Shown: piece by piece, positions 18,603 to 28,400 of the stretch
How positions within the stretch are numbered: the first letter of the stretch is position 1
Layout: each line of letters begins with the position of its first letter
Source: Pseudomonas sp. M30-35
GTDB taxonomy: Bacteria > Pseudomonadota > Gammaproteobacteria > Pseudomonadales > Pseudomonadaceae
Assembly (NCBI RefSeq): GCF_002163625.1
Contig: NZ_CP020892.1
Coordinates: 2,914,001-2,978,000 of the forward strand
Reading direction: 5' to 3'
DNA length: 64,000 nt
Notes under the pieces: model-generated
The model's input: the letters and a program-made list of their open reading frames with translations, nothing else
Databases searched by the model: none
What the model was told of the DNA's origin: nothing
Position numbers and translations under genes: made by a program

Positions 18603-19352
18603 TCAACCAAGCCCAAGACGTTTTTGTTTGTAGTCAGCCGCGCATTGAGCATCCAGGGGTCGGGAGTACCAATTGCCTTGCACCATGGTACACCCCATCT
18701 TCTTCAGCGCATTGCGCTGGAACACACATTCCACACCTTCGGCAATGGTCTTCAAGCCCAGCACTTGAGCAAGGTTCAAGGTGGCATCGACGCACGCTTG
18801 GCTCTGCATCTGAGTAGTCATGCCCACGATCAAGTTGCGGGGGATTTTCAAAGTATCAACAGGCAGCTCGCACAGACGCTGAAAGTTAGATAACCCGTTG
18901 CCAAAGTCATCCAGCGAAAACCCCACCCCCAGGCTTTTAAAACGCTCCATGCCTGCCCGGGCCAGAGCAAAGTCAACATCAACCGCTCCTACTTCAGTAA
19001 TTTCAATGTGCAGCCGCTTCAAGCCCTGCTCGCCAAACACCTGACAGATATCTTCGATCAACACAGGGTTACCCAACTGTACCAATTCCAGGTTGATGCT
19101 GATCGCACCCAACAGGTCGATATTGCGAGATACGTATTGGCAAATAACCAAGGTCAGGTCATCCAGCAACCCAGCCTTTCTAGCCGCCGGAATAAACACC
19201 TCGGGGGAAACCGCCCCGCCACCGTGCACCCATCGCGCCAGTGCTTCAAACGCCACCACCCGGGACGTCTCCAGCTCGATGATCGGCTGGTAAACTGGCA
19301 CCACCTGGTTGAGCAACAGCTGTGAGTCGAGCCAAACCACATTGCTGTCCAT
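18603..19352 (-). CDS. EAL domain c-di-GMP phosphodiesterase-like protein (RocR-type output domain)
   Basis: 249 aa consisting almost only of an EAL domain. Motifs seen in order: EALARW (metal ligand Glu), INLE, HIEITE, SLDDFGNG (paired Asp), LKIP (catalytic Lys kept; the usual KID is KIP), IAEGVE and VQGNWYSRPL (Gln). The main metal and base residues known from RocR are therefore present, with deviations around DFGTG and KID. The ATG at 19352 overlaps the TGA of the preceding receiver-like gene by one base. Together the two genes equal a REC-EAL RocR protein cut in two. Expected to hydrolyse or bind c-di-GMP in control of the adjacent fimbriae (inference). Confidence 0.88.
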   Translation of the reverse strand: MDSNVVWLDSQLLLNQVVPVYQPIIELETSRVVAFEALARWVHGGGAVSPEVFIPAARKAGLLDDLTLVICQYVSRNIDLLGAISINLELVQLGNPVLIEDICQVFGEQGLKRLHIEITEVGAVDVDFALARAGMERFKSLGVGFSLDDFGNGLSNFQRLCELPVDTLKIPRNLIVGMTTQMQSQACVDATLNLAQVLGLKTIAEGVECVFQRNALKKMGCTMVQGNWYSRPLDAQCAADYKQKRLGLG

Positions 19353-19759
19353 CAGTAATGCCCCACGGCAGCGACGCACTCAGGTGTTAGGTAAGGCTGC
19401 AGGGCGAAGTGCAGTGCCGACTGTTTCAACGGCAAACGCAAGATGTCGTGCAGTGGTAACTCCAGCGATGTTGTCGCCCGCAGCAAAACATTTCGCAGCG
19501 CATCGTCATAAATGCCCGTCAGAAAAATATGCTCCACCCCAAGCTCTTTATGCAGCTGCCAGATGCGAATCAGATCCTGTTGCGGATCGACGCCCTGACG
19601 CAATAACGCGATGTCATATGGTTCGCCAGAACGCAACGGGTCTTGCCGCGCCTCATCGACCGTGGCGTACAGCGTAATAGAAAAGATCCCCAGCAGATTG
19701 ACGCAGCGATGGGTGTCATAAGCCATGAAGGCGTTGTCTTCAATTAGTAAAAGTCTCAT
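19352..19759 (-). CDS. Degenerate response-regulator receiver domain protein (RocR N-terminal-like)
   Basis: 135 aa with the fold pattern of a receiver domain: MRLLLIEDNAFMAYDTH (acidic pair E7 D8), then YDIALLRQGVD, where the phospho-acceptor Asp is expected. That position (about residue 54) is Arg, and the conserved Lys of the K-P motif near the end is also missing (RLPLK). It therefore looks like a pseudo-receiver that cannot be phosphorylated conventionally. It is followed by the EAL gene with TGATG overlap. The gene lies 65 bases after the usher gene, but a strong terminator separates them. I would place it in the RocR/SadR branch on context and architecture. Confidence 0.72.
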   Translation of the reverse strand: MRLLLIEDNAFMAYDTHRCVNLLGIFSITLYATVDEARQDPLRSGEPYDIALLRQGVDPQQDLIRIWQLHKELGVEHIFLTGIYDDALRNVLLRATTSLELPLHDILRLPLKQSALHFALQPYLTPECVAAVGHY

Positions 19760-19781
19760 CGCAAGCCCTCATGACGAGAAT

Positions 19782-19806
19782 AAAAAAAGCGCCAGCTAGC
19801 TGGCGC
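19782..19806 (-). terminator. Intrinsic terminator of the fimbrial usher operon
   Basis: Perfect 18-bp palindrome GCGCCAGCTAGCTGGCGC (19789-19806) followed in the minus-strand direction by seven T. It lies between the usher stop and the receiver-like gene, so the receiver/EAL pair probably has its own promoter or depends on read-through. Confidence 0.9.
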
Positions 19807-19824
19807 GAAAGGAGCGGGTACCGG

Positions 19825-22389
19825 TTATTGGCAGATCAAGGTCTGGCTTTGGTAGTTCTCGCCGACTTTGGCCTCGGCCAAGGAATAAGTCGCCGAACAG
19901 CTTTCTTCACCCCACTTCACCTTCAGCGAACCTTCGTTTTTTTCCAGCAGTACCAGAGCAGTTTGCCGTGGATCAACGATGGCCAGTTGTTGGCCAGCTT
20001 CGTTTTCCACCACCGCACCGAACGGGACTTTCGCGCCGTTAGCTTGGGTGAATATCGCTTCCAGGCGCCGACCAGTCTTGGCCTTGAAACTTGCCTTGGT
20101 GATTGCCCCGCGACGAGGAATGACCTGCTGACTGGTGCTTTCTAGGTCCACGTCGCCCCCCAAGTCCTGGGTGTTCAAGTTGACCCAGTTGCCCCGGTAT
20201 GGCTGGGCATTGGGGATAACCGCATAGCCGTTACCAGCGGTTTTGATGCCTGCATAGTTACCGACCTTCACACCTGGAGTGTTTTCCACTTCGGCCAGGG
20301 TGAAGGTTTCGCCCACCGGCTGACCGAAGTTGATGCCGCCACCGTGGGCTACCACCGAACCCCGAGCGCTGAGGTTGACGGTCTTGTAGTCCGAACCCTG
20401 GCTGTAACCGGCGCCGACGTTAGCGTATGGGGTCTTGGCGTTGATGTTGCCCTCCCCGCTGGTTTCCCCCGAAGCGGTACGCCCCCCACCCACGGTGTAA
20501 GTCACATCGTCGCGTCCGGCTACATAACCGCTAACACTGCCGCGAGTGCTGGTGCCGTAGCTGTCATGAGTAGCGTACAGATTGGCGCGGGGTGCGCGGG
20601 CCTCACTGCCGAACGGGAAGGACACGCTCACCGACACTTGGGTATCGCTATTGCGGGTCGAACCGGTGTTGTAGCCTTGGCTAAAATTGTCGGCATAACG
20701 GCTGTGGGACACGTTCAGCGAGTAGTTCACCGTCTGCCAGTGGCCGTTGTAACCGGCCTGCAAGGTGCGGGTACGACCGTTGAGGTTCCAGTAATCCTGA
20801 TCGCTGGCCGAGAGGTACAACGAACCCAGGTCACGACCAAGGCTTTGGTTGACCGTCAGATTGAACTTGGAACGGGCGCGGCCTCGGGGCTGGTCGCCCA
20901 CTTCGCGGCTGTCGTCGTCCACGTGCTCGCCCAGGGTGCGATAACCCTCGGTGGAGTAACGGTAGCCGGCCAGGGTGAAGGTGGTGTTGGTGTCCGACAG
21001 GGTCTTGCTGTACAGGAAGCGCACACTCTGCCCGGTGTTGTCGCCCTGGCGGGTCTTACTGCTGGACTGGGTGGCATCCACCGACACCGCGCCAAACGGC
21101 GTGTTGATACCGGCCCCCCCGTTGGCGGCGCTGAAGCCGTCACTGAGCATCAAACCACCGAACACCGTCACGTCGTCGGTCAAGCCGTACACCAGGTTAC
21201 CCGTACCGAGCAGCGGCTTGTTGCTGTCCTCCCGCAAGTCGTCGTATTGACCCACATCCAGGCTGTAGCGATACGTGCCTTTACGGGTCATGACCGGCAA
21301 CGAGGCAAACGCCTGTGTGAAGGTGCGCACCTGACCGTCAGCCTCGGTAATAACGACTTCCAGGTCACCGTTGGAACCGGTGGGGTAGATGTCCGTCAGC
21401 TCGAACGGGCCAGCGGAAACGTTGGTGTTGTACAGCACGTAACCGTTCTGGCGGACTTCCACCGTAGCATTGCTGTTGGCGACGCCGCGTATCACAGGTG
21501 CATAACCGCGCTCGCTCTCGGGCAACATCGCCAGGTCCGAGCCCAGTTGCGCACCACGGAAACGCACGCTGTCGAAAATATCCGAGTTGGTATAGGTCTC
21601 ACCCAGGGTCAGCTGGCTTTTCAGGCTGGTGATGTCGCGCTGGGCGTAGTTGCGGTTGCTGTTGAACTCGCCTTTACCGTAACTGCTGTCGGAATAGCTG
21701 GACTCATTGCGCAAACGCCAAGGGCCGATGTTCAAGCCGTTGCGCATATTCAGGAACATCGAGTCATTACTGCCGGTGTCGCTCTTGCGACGGCTACCGC
21801 TAAGGCTGTAATTGCTGAACGCGGCAGTGACGCCTTCATCCCACAGTGCCGGGTCGATATAACCCCGGGAAGCTCGGGACATGCTGGCCTGGGGGACGTT
21901 GATGTTCAAACGCAACAGGTTGGGCTCGTAGTCGACGTTCGCCTCGGGAATGATCGCCTTAAGGTCGATGCAGGTGGTCGGCGCAATATCGGCGTCCAGC
22001 TTACCGGCGGCGATCAAGGCCTCCATATCCAGACCCAGATTACGCAACATCTCAAAGGTCAGGCAGGGGCTGACTTCACCGTCGGCCCGTTGTTCAAACA
22101 TCACATCCTGCCGACCGCTCAGTGCGCGATTGACATGAATATCCACCCTGTAAGCACCGGGCAAAACGCTGTTGCCTTCGATGAACTGCTTGAGGTCTTC
22201 CGGCTGACCCAGGCCTTGGACAAAGGCCATGTTGTACGCCAGCAACGGAAACTCTTTGGTGGTTTCACCCTCCTCCGCAAAAGCCTGCCCCGAAAGCCCC
22301 AGCGCCATGGCGAGGGTAAGTTGAGACAGCCGCCAGTGTGGAGCCTGAAAACCTTGGTTAACGACGAGGCGTTTCGTTTTTTTGCGCAT
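19825..22389 (-). CDS. Fimbrial outer membrane usher protein (PapC/FimD family)
   Basis: 854 aa, full family length. Signal peptide (LTLAMALGLSGQAFA) after a long charged n-region, then the N-terminal chaperone-binding domain (FPLLAYNMAFVQGLGQPEDL), a 24-strand pore with a plug domain near the middle (APVIRGVANSNATVEVRQNG), and C-terminal domains (VIPRRGAITKASFKAKTGRR). A Cys pair close to the C-terminus (GEESCSATY, TLICQ) is typical. It receives chaperone-subunit complexes and assembles the fimbria through the outer membrane. I start at the ATG at 22389, matching the signal-peptide layout. Fourth gene of the pilin-adhesin-chaperone-usher operon. Confidence 0.94.
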   Translation of the reverse strand: MRKKTKRLVVNQGFQAPHWRLSQLTLAMALGLSGQAFAEEGETTKEFPLLAYNMAFVQGLGQPEDLKQFIEGNSVLPGAYRVDIHVNRALSGRQDVMFEQRADGEVSPCLTFEMLRNLGLDMEALIAAGKLDADIAPTTCIDLKAIIPEANVDYEPNLLRLNINVPQASMSRASRGYIDPALWDEGVTAAFSNYSLSGSRRKSDTGSNDSMFLNMRNGLNIGPWRLRNESSYSDSSYGKGEFNSNRNYAQRDITSLKSQLTLGETYTNSDIFDSVRFRGAQLGSDLAMLPESERGYAPVIRGVANSNATVEVRQNGYVLYNTNVSAGPFELTDIYPTGSNGDLEVVITEADGQVRTFTQAFASLPVMTRKGTYRYSLDVGQYDDLREDSNKPLLGTGNLVYGLTDDVTVFGGLMLSDGFSAANGGAGINTPFGAVSVDATQSSSKTRQGDNTGQSVRFLYSKTLSDTNTTFTLAGYRYSTEGYRTLGEHVDDDSREVGDQPRGRARSKFNLTVNQSLGRDLGSLYLSASDQDYWNLNGRTRTLQAGYNGHWQTVNYSLNVSHSRYADNFSQGYNTGSTRNSDTQVSVSVSFPFGSEARAPRANLYATHDSYGTSTRGSVSGYVAGRDDVTYTVGGGRTASGETSGEGNINAKTPYANVGAGYSQGSDYKTVNLSARGSVVAHGGGINFGQPVGETFTLAEVENTPGVKVGNYAGIKTAGNGYAVIPNAQPYRGNWVNLNTQDLGGDVDLESTSQQVIPRRGAITKASFKAKTGRRLEAIFTQANGAKVPFGAVVENEAGQQLAIVDPRQTALVLLEKNEGSLKVKWGEESCSATYSLAEAKVGENYQSQTLICQ

Positions 22390-22479
22390 GATGAAAACCT
22401 GAGTTCTGCTTATTCGAGACAAACGAAGCCCGTGGCGATAACTCGCGTTATCGCTCGACTCGGCTCGTGAAAGGGATCG

Positions 22480-23217
22480 TTACTGGGCGACTAACTTCGC
22501 TTGGGCGCTGATGCCCGATTGCAGGGCAGCCTTGAAGGTCTGCTGGCCGCCCCAGTCGTTGATGCTCACAAAGCTCAAGTCGGTCTTGGCGCTGGAGACG
22601 GCATGGGCCAGGGGAAAGCTCAGCTTTTCACCCGGGGCGATCATCTGGCGTTCTGTCACCATGGTTTCCTGGCCGATTAGCCCCAACTTTGTCTGCAAGG
22701 TGGAAACATGGTAGGCGCTGGGGTTATGGACGCTCAGGCTCTTACCGCCTTTATCCAACGTCCATTGCAGGCTGGACGGTGCATCTTTAACCTCACCGAC
22801 CAGATTGGCTGGGCGATAGAAAACCTTGATGCGTTGACGCACGGCAATTTGCAAAGTGTTCTTGCCGACGGCTTCCGACGGAATTTCTTGAACGTTCAGC
22901 CACACCACTGACTCACGATCCTGGGGCAAGCCGCTGCCTTTGAAGAGGATTCGTAACAGTTGCTGACCTTTACCACCCATTTTGGTCAAAGGTGGGGTAA
23001 CAGCAAACGGTATGTTTGTATCGCTACCTTTACCGCCGTCGAGCCAGGATTGCACCAGGATTGGGCGATCCGACTCATTACGGACGATGAGGTTTTCTTC
23101 TTTGTTCTTTGCCTCGAACACTACGCGGGTTTGGCCTAAGGTAATACCGGCCTGAGCAGTGGATATAAATAACATTGAAAGCAATGCAACTAATAAACCG
23201 ACGATATTAAATCGCAT
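22480..23217 (-). CDS. Periplasmic fimbrial chaperone (PapD-like)
   Basis: 245 aa. Signal peptide MRFNIVGLLVALLSMLFIST..QAG, then the PapD-like immunoglobulin fold: GITLGQTRVVFEAKNKEENL (G1/A strands), VQSWLDGG, FAVTPPLTKMGGKGQQLLRI and VWLNVQEIPSE are the standard chaperone signatures. The subunit-anchoring Arg and Lys are likely in TRVVF and QRIKVFYRP. It donates a strand to subunits and keeps them soluble until they reach the usher. The ATG at 23217 has AGAGG nine bases upstream; the frame's earlier ATG does not give a signal peptide. Confidence 0.93.
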   Translation of the reverse strand: MRFNIVGLLVALLSMLFISTAQAGITLGQTRVVFEAKNKEENLIVRNESDRPILVQSWLDGGKGSDTNIPFAVTPPLTKMGGKGQQLLRILFKGSGLPQDRESVVWLNVQEIPSEAVGKNTLQIAVRQRIKVFYRPANLVGEVKDAPSSLQWTLDKGGKSLSVHNPSAYHVSTLQTKLGLIGQETMVTERQMIAPGEKLSFPLAHAVSSAKTDLSFVSINDWGGQQTFKAALQSGISAQAKLVAQ

Positions 23218-23301
23218 AAATATGACCTCTGACGTCGTACGCCAAAAATTGTGCATACAACGCGTTAAAAAATTCAAATAATAGAAGCAAAGACTAAGTC
23301 A

Positions 23302-24294
23302 TCATTCAACAATGGTTTCAAATACCAGTTGCGTGTCAATTTTCCCACCATCCATTGCCTCGCCGGGATTTTCTTTTATCTGGGCGTTAAAGGTATAGGT
23401 CAAACCATTAGGACCGAAAACGGGGGTATTGCTGGAAAGTCTATACGGCGCTGTCAAACTAATCGGAGTGTTATCTTTATTTTGCAATTCGATCTGAATA
23501 CCTTTAGCGCAATCAGCATCTGAGCAGTTCAGCAATGCAGAACCATCCGGCTTGATGCGCTGGGAGCTAAACGCTAGCGACACAGAATTGTTATAGCCCG
23601 TCGCATCCAACTGATCGGTGCAACTGTCAAATACCACATCGAATGATTCTGTTGCCCCCACCCCGCTAATATCACCAAAAGGAACATTGATATTAGTGGT
23701 TGCTAGAGAGCATTCAGTACCGATAATTTCACCTGGAGGAATTGCCCCAAGCTGAGAAAGTTGAAATGTTGCACTATTTCCTCCTCCAACAAAAACATCT
23801 AGGCCTACCACAGAAAGCGTTGAATTCTTAAGCGATAACTGACTTGGCCCGACAGGAATCTCACCCGTCTTAACGAGCTCAAAACTTTTGCTCACGACTG
23901 AAACTCGACTGCCAATCGGGATCGGCCGCAGATCCCCCACACCGGGCCCAGTAGAATAATTTCCGGGATAGTAACTCGCACAAGACTCACCCGCACTCCT
24001 CAACCCGACACCATATACTGTGGTCTCACACATGCGTGGACTGTTGGCAAGTGGATCAACTGGCTGCGCGCCCAAACGATAAATTATAAGATCAGTTAAG
24101 CTTTGGCTGCAGCCTGTCACAGTAATATCAATATCGAACATACCAATCACATCGCCGACATTGGCCAAAGCCGGATCACCAAAATAACTATATGTACTCG
24201 CGATATCATTAAACGGACAAGGAGTTGATCCAAAGTCAGCATATGCTTGCAAACTACATAACAACAGAAACATCCCGCAAATACTACGAACCAT
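23302..24294 (-). CDS. Fimbrial tip adhesin / minor pilin, two-domain
   Basis: 330 aa. A signal peptide (MFLLLCSLQAYA) precedes a mature protein with several Cys (STPCPFND, VTGCSQS, MCETTVYG, GESCASYY). The C-terminal half looks like a pilin domain (ECSLATTNINVPFGDI, FDVVFDSCTDQ, IDTQLVFETIVE). Its length, twice that of a simple pilin, and place between the major pilin and the chaperone fit a tip adhesin with an N-terminal binding domain. The sequence appears more AT-rich than the usher and kinase genes around it, which is common for receptor-binding adhesins. Ligand unknown. Confidence 0.8.
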   Translation of the reverse strand: MVRSICGMFLLLCSLQAYADFGSTPCPFNDIASTYSYFGDPALANVGDVIGMFDIDITVTGCSQSLTDLIIYRLGAQPVDPLANSPRMCETTVYGVGLRSAGESCASYYPGNYSTGPGVGDLRPIPIGSRVSVVSKSFELVKTGEIPVGPSQLSLKNSTLSVVGLDVFVGGGNSATFQLSQLGAIPPGEIIGTECSLATTNINVPFGDISGVGATESFDVVFDSCTDQLDATGYNNSVSLAFSSQRIKPDGSALLNCSDADCAKGIQIELQNKDNTPISLTAPYRLSSNTPVFGPNGLTYTFNAQIKENPGEAMDGGKIDTQLVFETIVE

Positions 24295-24486
24295 GATATT
24301 GACTACCCAATAGCTATCTCATGCATGTATTGCACGAACGGAAATTAATCAACCAAACTGGGTAGCACCAACCTTTGCATTAGCCCAGACAATAGAGATG
24401 GTCATACCCTGGCAATAAATACCAGATACCTCTCCACTCAGATCCAAAAGGAGCCAAAGAAGAGATATCTGATACTGCGGACTAAA

Positions 24487-25065
24487 TCACTCGTAAGTCA
24501 GCAAGAACGGCAGGCTAGCGTTGGCAGCACCACCTACCTGAGTATCACCGTTGCTAACGTAGGTCGCACGCAGCGCCATATCAGCAGTACCTACACCAGC
24601 ACCATCAACGGTCAACGGAGCACGAATTTCACCGTTGGCGCCCAGATCGATAATCTGATTAGTACCGTCAACCAGTGCGATACCGGCACCTGTCGCACCA
24701 CCAGCTGCCAGGGACAGCAGACGGTTGTCCATGGCGTCCAGACCGCTACCACTTTGTGGATCGAAGCTCATGACCACAGCAGTTTTACCGGTGGCGGCGG
24801 TGCACGACAGACCCAGGTCGATGTCGGTGAACGCCGCGCTGACAGTACCGTCGCCAGCTACAGTAGACAGGTCGCTGAACGAAACATCGCCCATGTCAAC
24901 GTCGACAACACCAGCACCAGCACCAGCACCGGCATCGCCACCTGGAGCGACGGTGCAAGTGGAGGTGTTCAGGTTACCGGTGAAGTTCAGGGTGCCGGTT
25001 TCAGCGAAAGCACCGCTGGACATGACAGCAGCAACGGCCAGGGCGAGGAGGGAAATTTTCTTCAT
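24487..25065 (-). CDS. Major fimbrial subunit (type 1-like pilin)
   Basis: 192 aa. Signal peptide MKKISLLALAVAAVMSSGAF cleaved after AFA, then the typical pilin start ETGTLNFTGNLNTSTCTVAP, with the second Cys of the expected disulfide in LGLSCTAATG. The chain ends FLLTYE with the conserved penultimate Tyr used in donor-strand exchange. Small-residue content is high (runs of GAGAG at residues 44-51), as in abundant surface fibres. First gene of the fimbrial operon. An ATG 32 codons earlier would place the signal peptide internally, so I use 25065. Confidence 0.92.
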   Translation of the reverse strand: MKKISLLALAVAAVMSSGAFAETGTLNFTGNLNTSTCTVAPGGDAGAGAGAGVVDVDMGDVSFSDLSTVAGDGTVSAAFTDIDLGLSCTAATGKTAVVMSFDPQSGSGLDAMDNRLLSLAAGGATGAGIALVDGTNQIIDLGANGEIRAPLTVDGAGVGTADMALRATYVSNGDTQVGGAANASLPFLLTYE

Positions 25066-25441
25066 GAGTACGATCTCGTTCAAGTTGATTTGGCCTGCAT
25101 CCAGCAGGTGAGGCAAAGATAGAGATCGAACAGAGCCCTTACTGTAGGCGCCAGACATCAACCATCAAGCCGTACACCCTCACCACATGTAGGCCTAGCC
25201 CTACAAACCAACCCGCAATTCAACAGCACTCATCGCCCTGCTCTACTGAGTAAAACAGCTTTAACCCGCTACTTCAGGCCTTTCAGACAGTGTTTGTATT
25301 AGCAGGTTTATTGCTTACCCAGGAACTTTCTGACTTTACGCTCGCCTTTTAGCGTTCAGGGCCGGGTAGCCAAGGCCCGTGGCATAGGCTTTACTACGCA
25401 CCAACAATTACTGCACCGGTGGCCGTTGAACCGAGGTAACA
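25066..25441. promoter_or_regulatory. Divergent control region between fimbrial operon and sensor kinase
   Basis: 376 bases without genes, separating the leftward fimbrial operon from the rightward kinase/regulator operon. It holds the inverted repeat described separately at 25188-25205, and a second half-site TGTAGG at 25143-25148. Promoters of both operons should lie here. Confidence 0.6.
25188..25205. promoter_or_regulatory. Candidate operator TGTAGG-N6-CCTACA
   Basis: An 18-base inverted repeat with six-base arms and six-base spacer, 123 bases upstream of the pilin ATG. It has the same geometry as the known GacA box (TGTAAG-N6-CTTACA), which binds another NarL/FixJ-type regulator. It is a plausible site for the regulator encoded at 29086 or for GacA. 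Binding is inference. Confidence 0.5.
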
Positions 25442-28400
25442 ATCATCAACCTGTTTAGACTATTTAGCCTTGCCACTTGCCTGCTCTTGAGCTTGGCTTT
25501 GCGCGCCGAGCCCGTACCGTTGCACCTGACTGTTCGCACGCCCGTGCTTGCACCAGTGCCCGAGCTGTCGGCCGCGAGCCAGGCCTGGCTCGTGCAGCAC
25601 AAGACAGTGCGGGTCGCCGCTTGGGGAGAGGTGGCCTACCCGCCTTTCGACATGCTGTATCAATCCGACCACTTTGAAGGCCTGAGCGCCGATTACCTGG
25701 GCGTATTGAAGCAAAGCTTGGGCGTGCACCTAGCGATCCAGCGCTTCCCTGACCGGGCCACCGCCGAGCAAGCGCTGGTGAGCGGCGAGGTCGACATGCT
25801 TGCTTTCTATACCAGCGATGCACCCGCGCGTAGCGATATCCTGAAATCCCGCCCCTACCTGCTCAACCGCGCGGTCATCTTGAAACGCCCAAATGACCCT
25901 TTGGATGCCACTGGCGAGTTGGTCGGCCGACGACTAGGTATCGCGGGCGATACCGGCGTGATAGAGCGAGCGCGGGCACAATACCCGCAGGCCAGGCTGG
26001 TGCTGTATAACAGTCGTCAGAATGCAATCGCCGCGCTGGTCTATGGGCAAGTGGACGCGCTCTGGAGCGATGCTGCATCGGCCGACTACCTGATCAAGCG
26101 AGCCTATTTCAACCAAGCAGTGGTGGGTGGTGAAGCCCGGAACCCGGCCTTCAATCTCGGATTTGCCGTTAGTACCAACCAACCGGCCCTATTGGACGCT
26201 ATCAATCAGGTTCTGGTGGCATTGCCATTGGCGGGACGCTTGCGCATCGCCACACGCTGGAGGCTGGGTGCTCAATATGCACTGAGCGAAAATCCATTGT
26301 CCTTAACATCGGATGAACAGGCCTGGCTTGCTACCCACAAGCAAATCCGGGTGGCTGTCAATGGCGCTTACGCGCCGCTGACGTTCTTCGATCAACAACA
26401 AACCCTGCAAGGGTTAACAGTCGATATCTTTCAGCAGATCCACAAGCGTACCGGTATCAACTTTACCTTCGTGCCCAGTGATTCGTTGCACGACATCAAC
26501 CAAATGCTGGAGGGCAACAAAGCAGATGTCATCGGCGCTCTGAGCATCGGTGAGCAACGGCAGGCAACGTTACAGTTCACCCGGCCCTATCTGGTCAACC
26601 CGTTCGTAGTGGCCTCAAAAGCCACCGCCCCACCGCTTATGGACATTGCAGAGCTCAACGGCAAACAATTGGCAATTCCGGAGAATAACCCACTGATCCC
26701 GTGGCTGAGGGCGCAGTATCCAGAGATAACACTGCTACCTACCAAAAATGCAATCCGTGGCCTCGAATTGCTCCACGAAGGCAAGGTCGACGGCAGTGTC
26801 AATGCACAGATCAGCACCGACTACTTCATCAAACATTTTTTCCCCAACGAACTGCGCATCAGCTCCAACATCGGGCCCAAGGGCGCGCACATCGCCATGG
26901 CCACCCGACAGGATCAACCGCTACTGCGGAGCATTCTGGACAAGGCGATGCTAGACATCCCCCCCGAGGAAATGTCACGCCTGACCGACCGCTGGCGCAG
27001 CCACTTCACCCCGACCTTGGCCAGTTCATGGAGCAATTATAAAGACCTCATCTACAGTATCATCGGCGCTGCGGCGGCCTGTGTACTGCTGTTCCTTCTC
27101 TGGAACCGTTACCTGCGCCACCAAATCAAACAACGGCAAAAGGCCGAGCGAGCGCTCAAGGATCAGTTGGAGTTCACCCATACCTTGATCGACGGCTCAC
27201 CTGTCGCGTTGTATGTGCGTGATAACCAAGGGCGACTCCTGCAATGCAACAAAGCCTATCTGGAGTTCCTCAAGACCGACCGCGACCAGGTGATCGGTAA
27301 ACGACTGCCAGAATCCCCGGTGATGACCACCGACTTCAACCAGCAGTATCACGCCTTGTATGAACGAACCCTCCGCGATGGTTCGCCGACTTTCGCATAC
27401 CTAGAGATATTGGTCGAAGGTGATCAGTTCCGGATCTATCACTGGACGCTGCCGTTCCAGAATGCCGTGGGCGAAATCATCGGCATTATTGGCGGCTGGC
27501 TCGACATCACCGAACGCGAACGGCTGATGCAGGAGCTGCGCGAAGCTAAAGAAATGGCCGACGCCGCCAACCGCTCAAAATCGATTTTCTTGGCGAGCAT
27601 GAGTCACGAAATCCGCACCCCGATGAATGCCATCCTCGGACTGTTAGAGCTGTTGCAACGCCGAGGTGGCGATGCCCAACAAGTGCGTGAATCCATACGG
27701 GCAGCCCATGACTCGGCCCATTCGTTGCTGTCGCTAATTGGCGACATTCTGGATTTATCGAAGATCGAGTCCGGTGCCATGGAGCCCTCTCCACGCACCA
27801 CAGCCATCGTCGAGTTGGTGGAATCGTTATTCCGATTGTTTGAGCATAGCGCCCGTCAGAAGAACCTAGAAGCGAATCTGGTGATCGAGGTGCAGGATGA
27901 GTACGTACTGATCGACTCTCTGATGCTCAAGCAAATCGTCTCGAACCTGATGAGCAATGCCATCAAGTTCACCGCTCAAGGCAGCATCGAACTGGCGCTA
28001 TTCCAGGAACTGGACGCGCCGGAACCAGGCAAGGGCCGCTTCGTGATCCAGGTTTCCGATACCGGCCCCGGCATGAGCCCCAGCCAGCAACAGGCAGTGT
28101 ACGAACCCTTTGTGCAGGTATGTAATGAAAGCCTGGCCAGAACCGGCAGCGGTCTGGGTCTAAGTATTTCCCGGCGCTTAGCCGAGTTAATTCCCGGCGA
28201 TTTGCAGGTGGAAAGCGAACAGGGAGTAGGCTCGACGTTCAGCCTCAGTTTTGATGTGCCGTTGAGTGCTGCCATCGAGCAGGACGCTTTAAACATTGAA
28301 GATCAAGCTCTACGCTCTTCGTTGCGGATTCTGATTGCCGACGATCATGCGGCGAATCGCCTGTTGCTCTGCCAGCAACTGGAGTTTTCGGGGCACACAG

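Noticed and set aside
20344..22470. 708-codon plus-strand open frame
   Set aside because: It lies exactly antisense to the usher gene, has repetitive Val/His/Arg/Gly composition and no recognisable domain; it is a by-product of the GC-rich usher codons.
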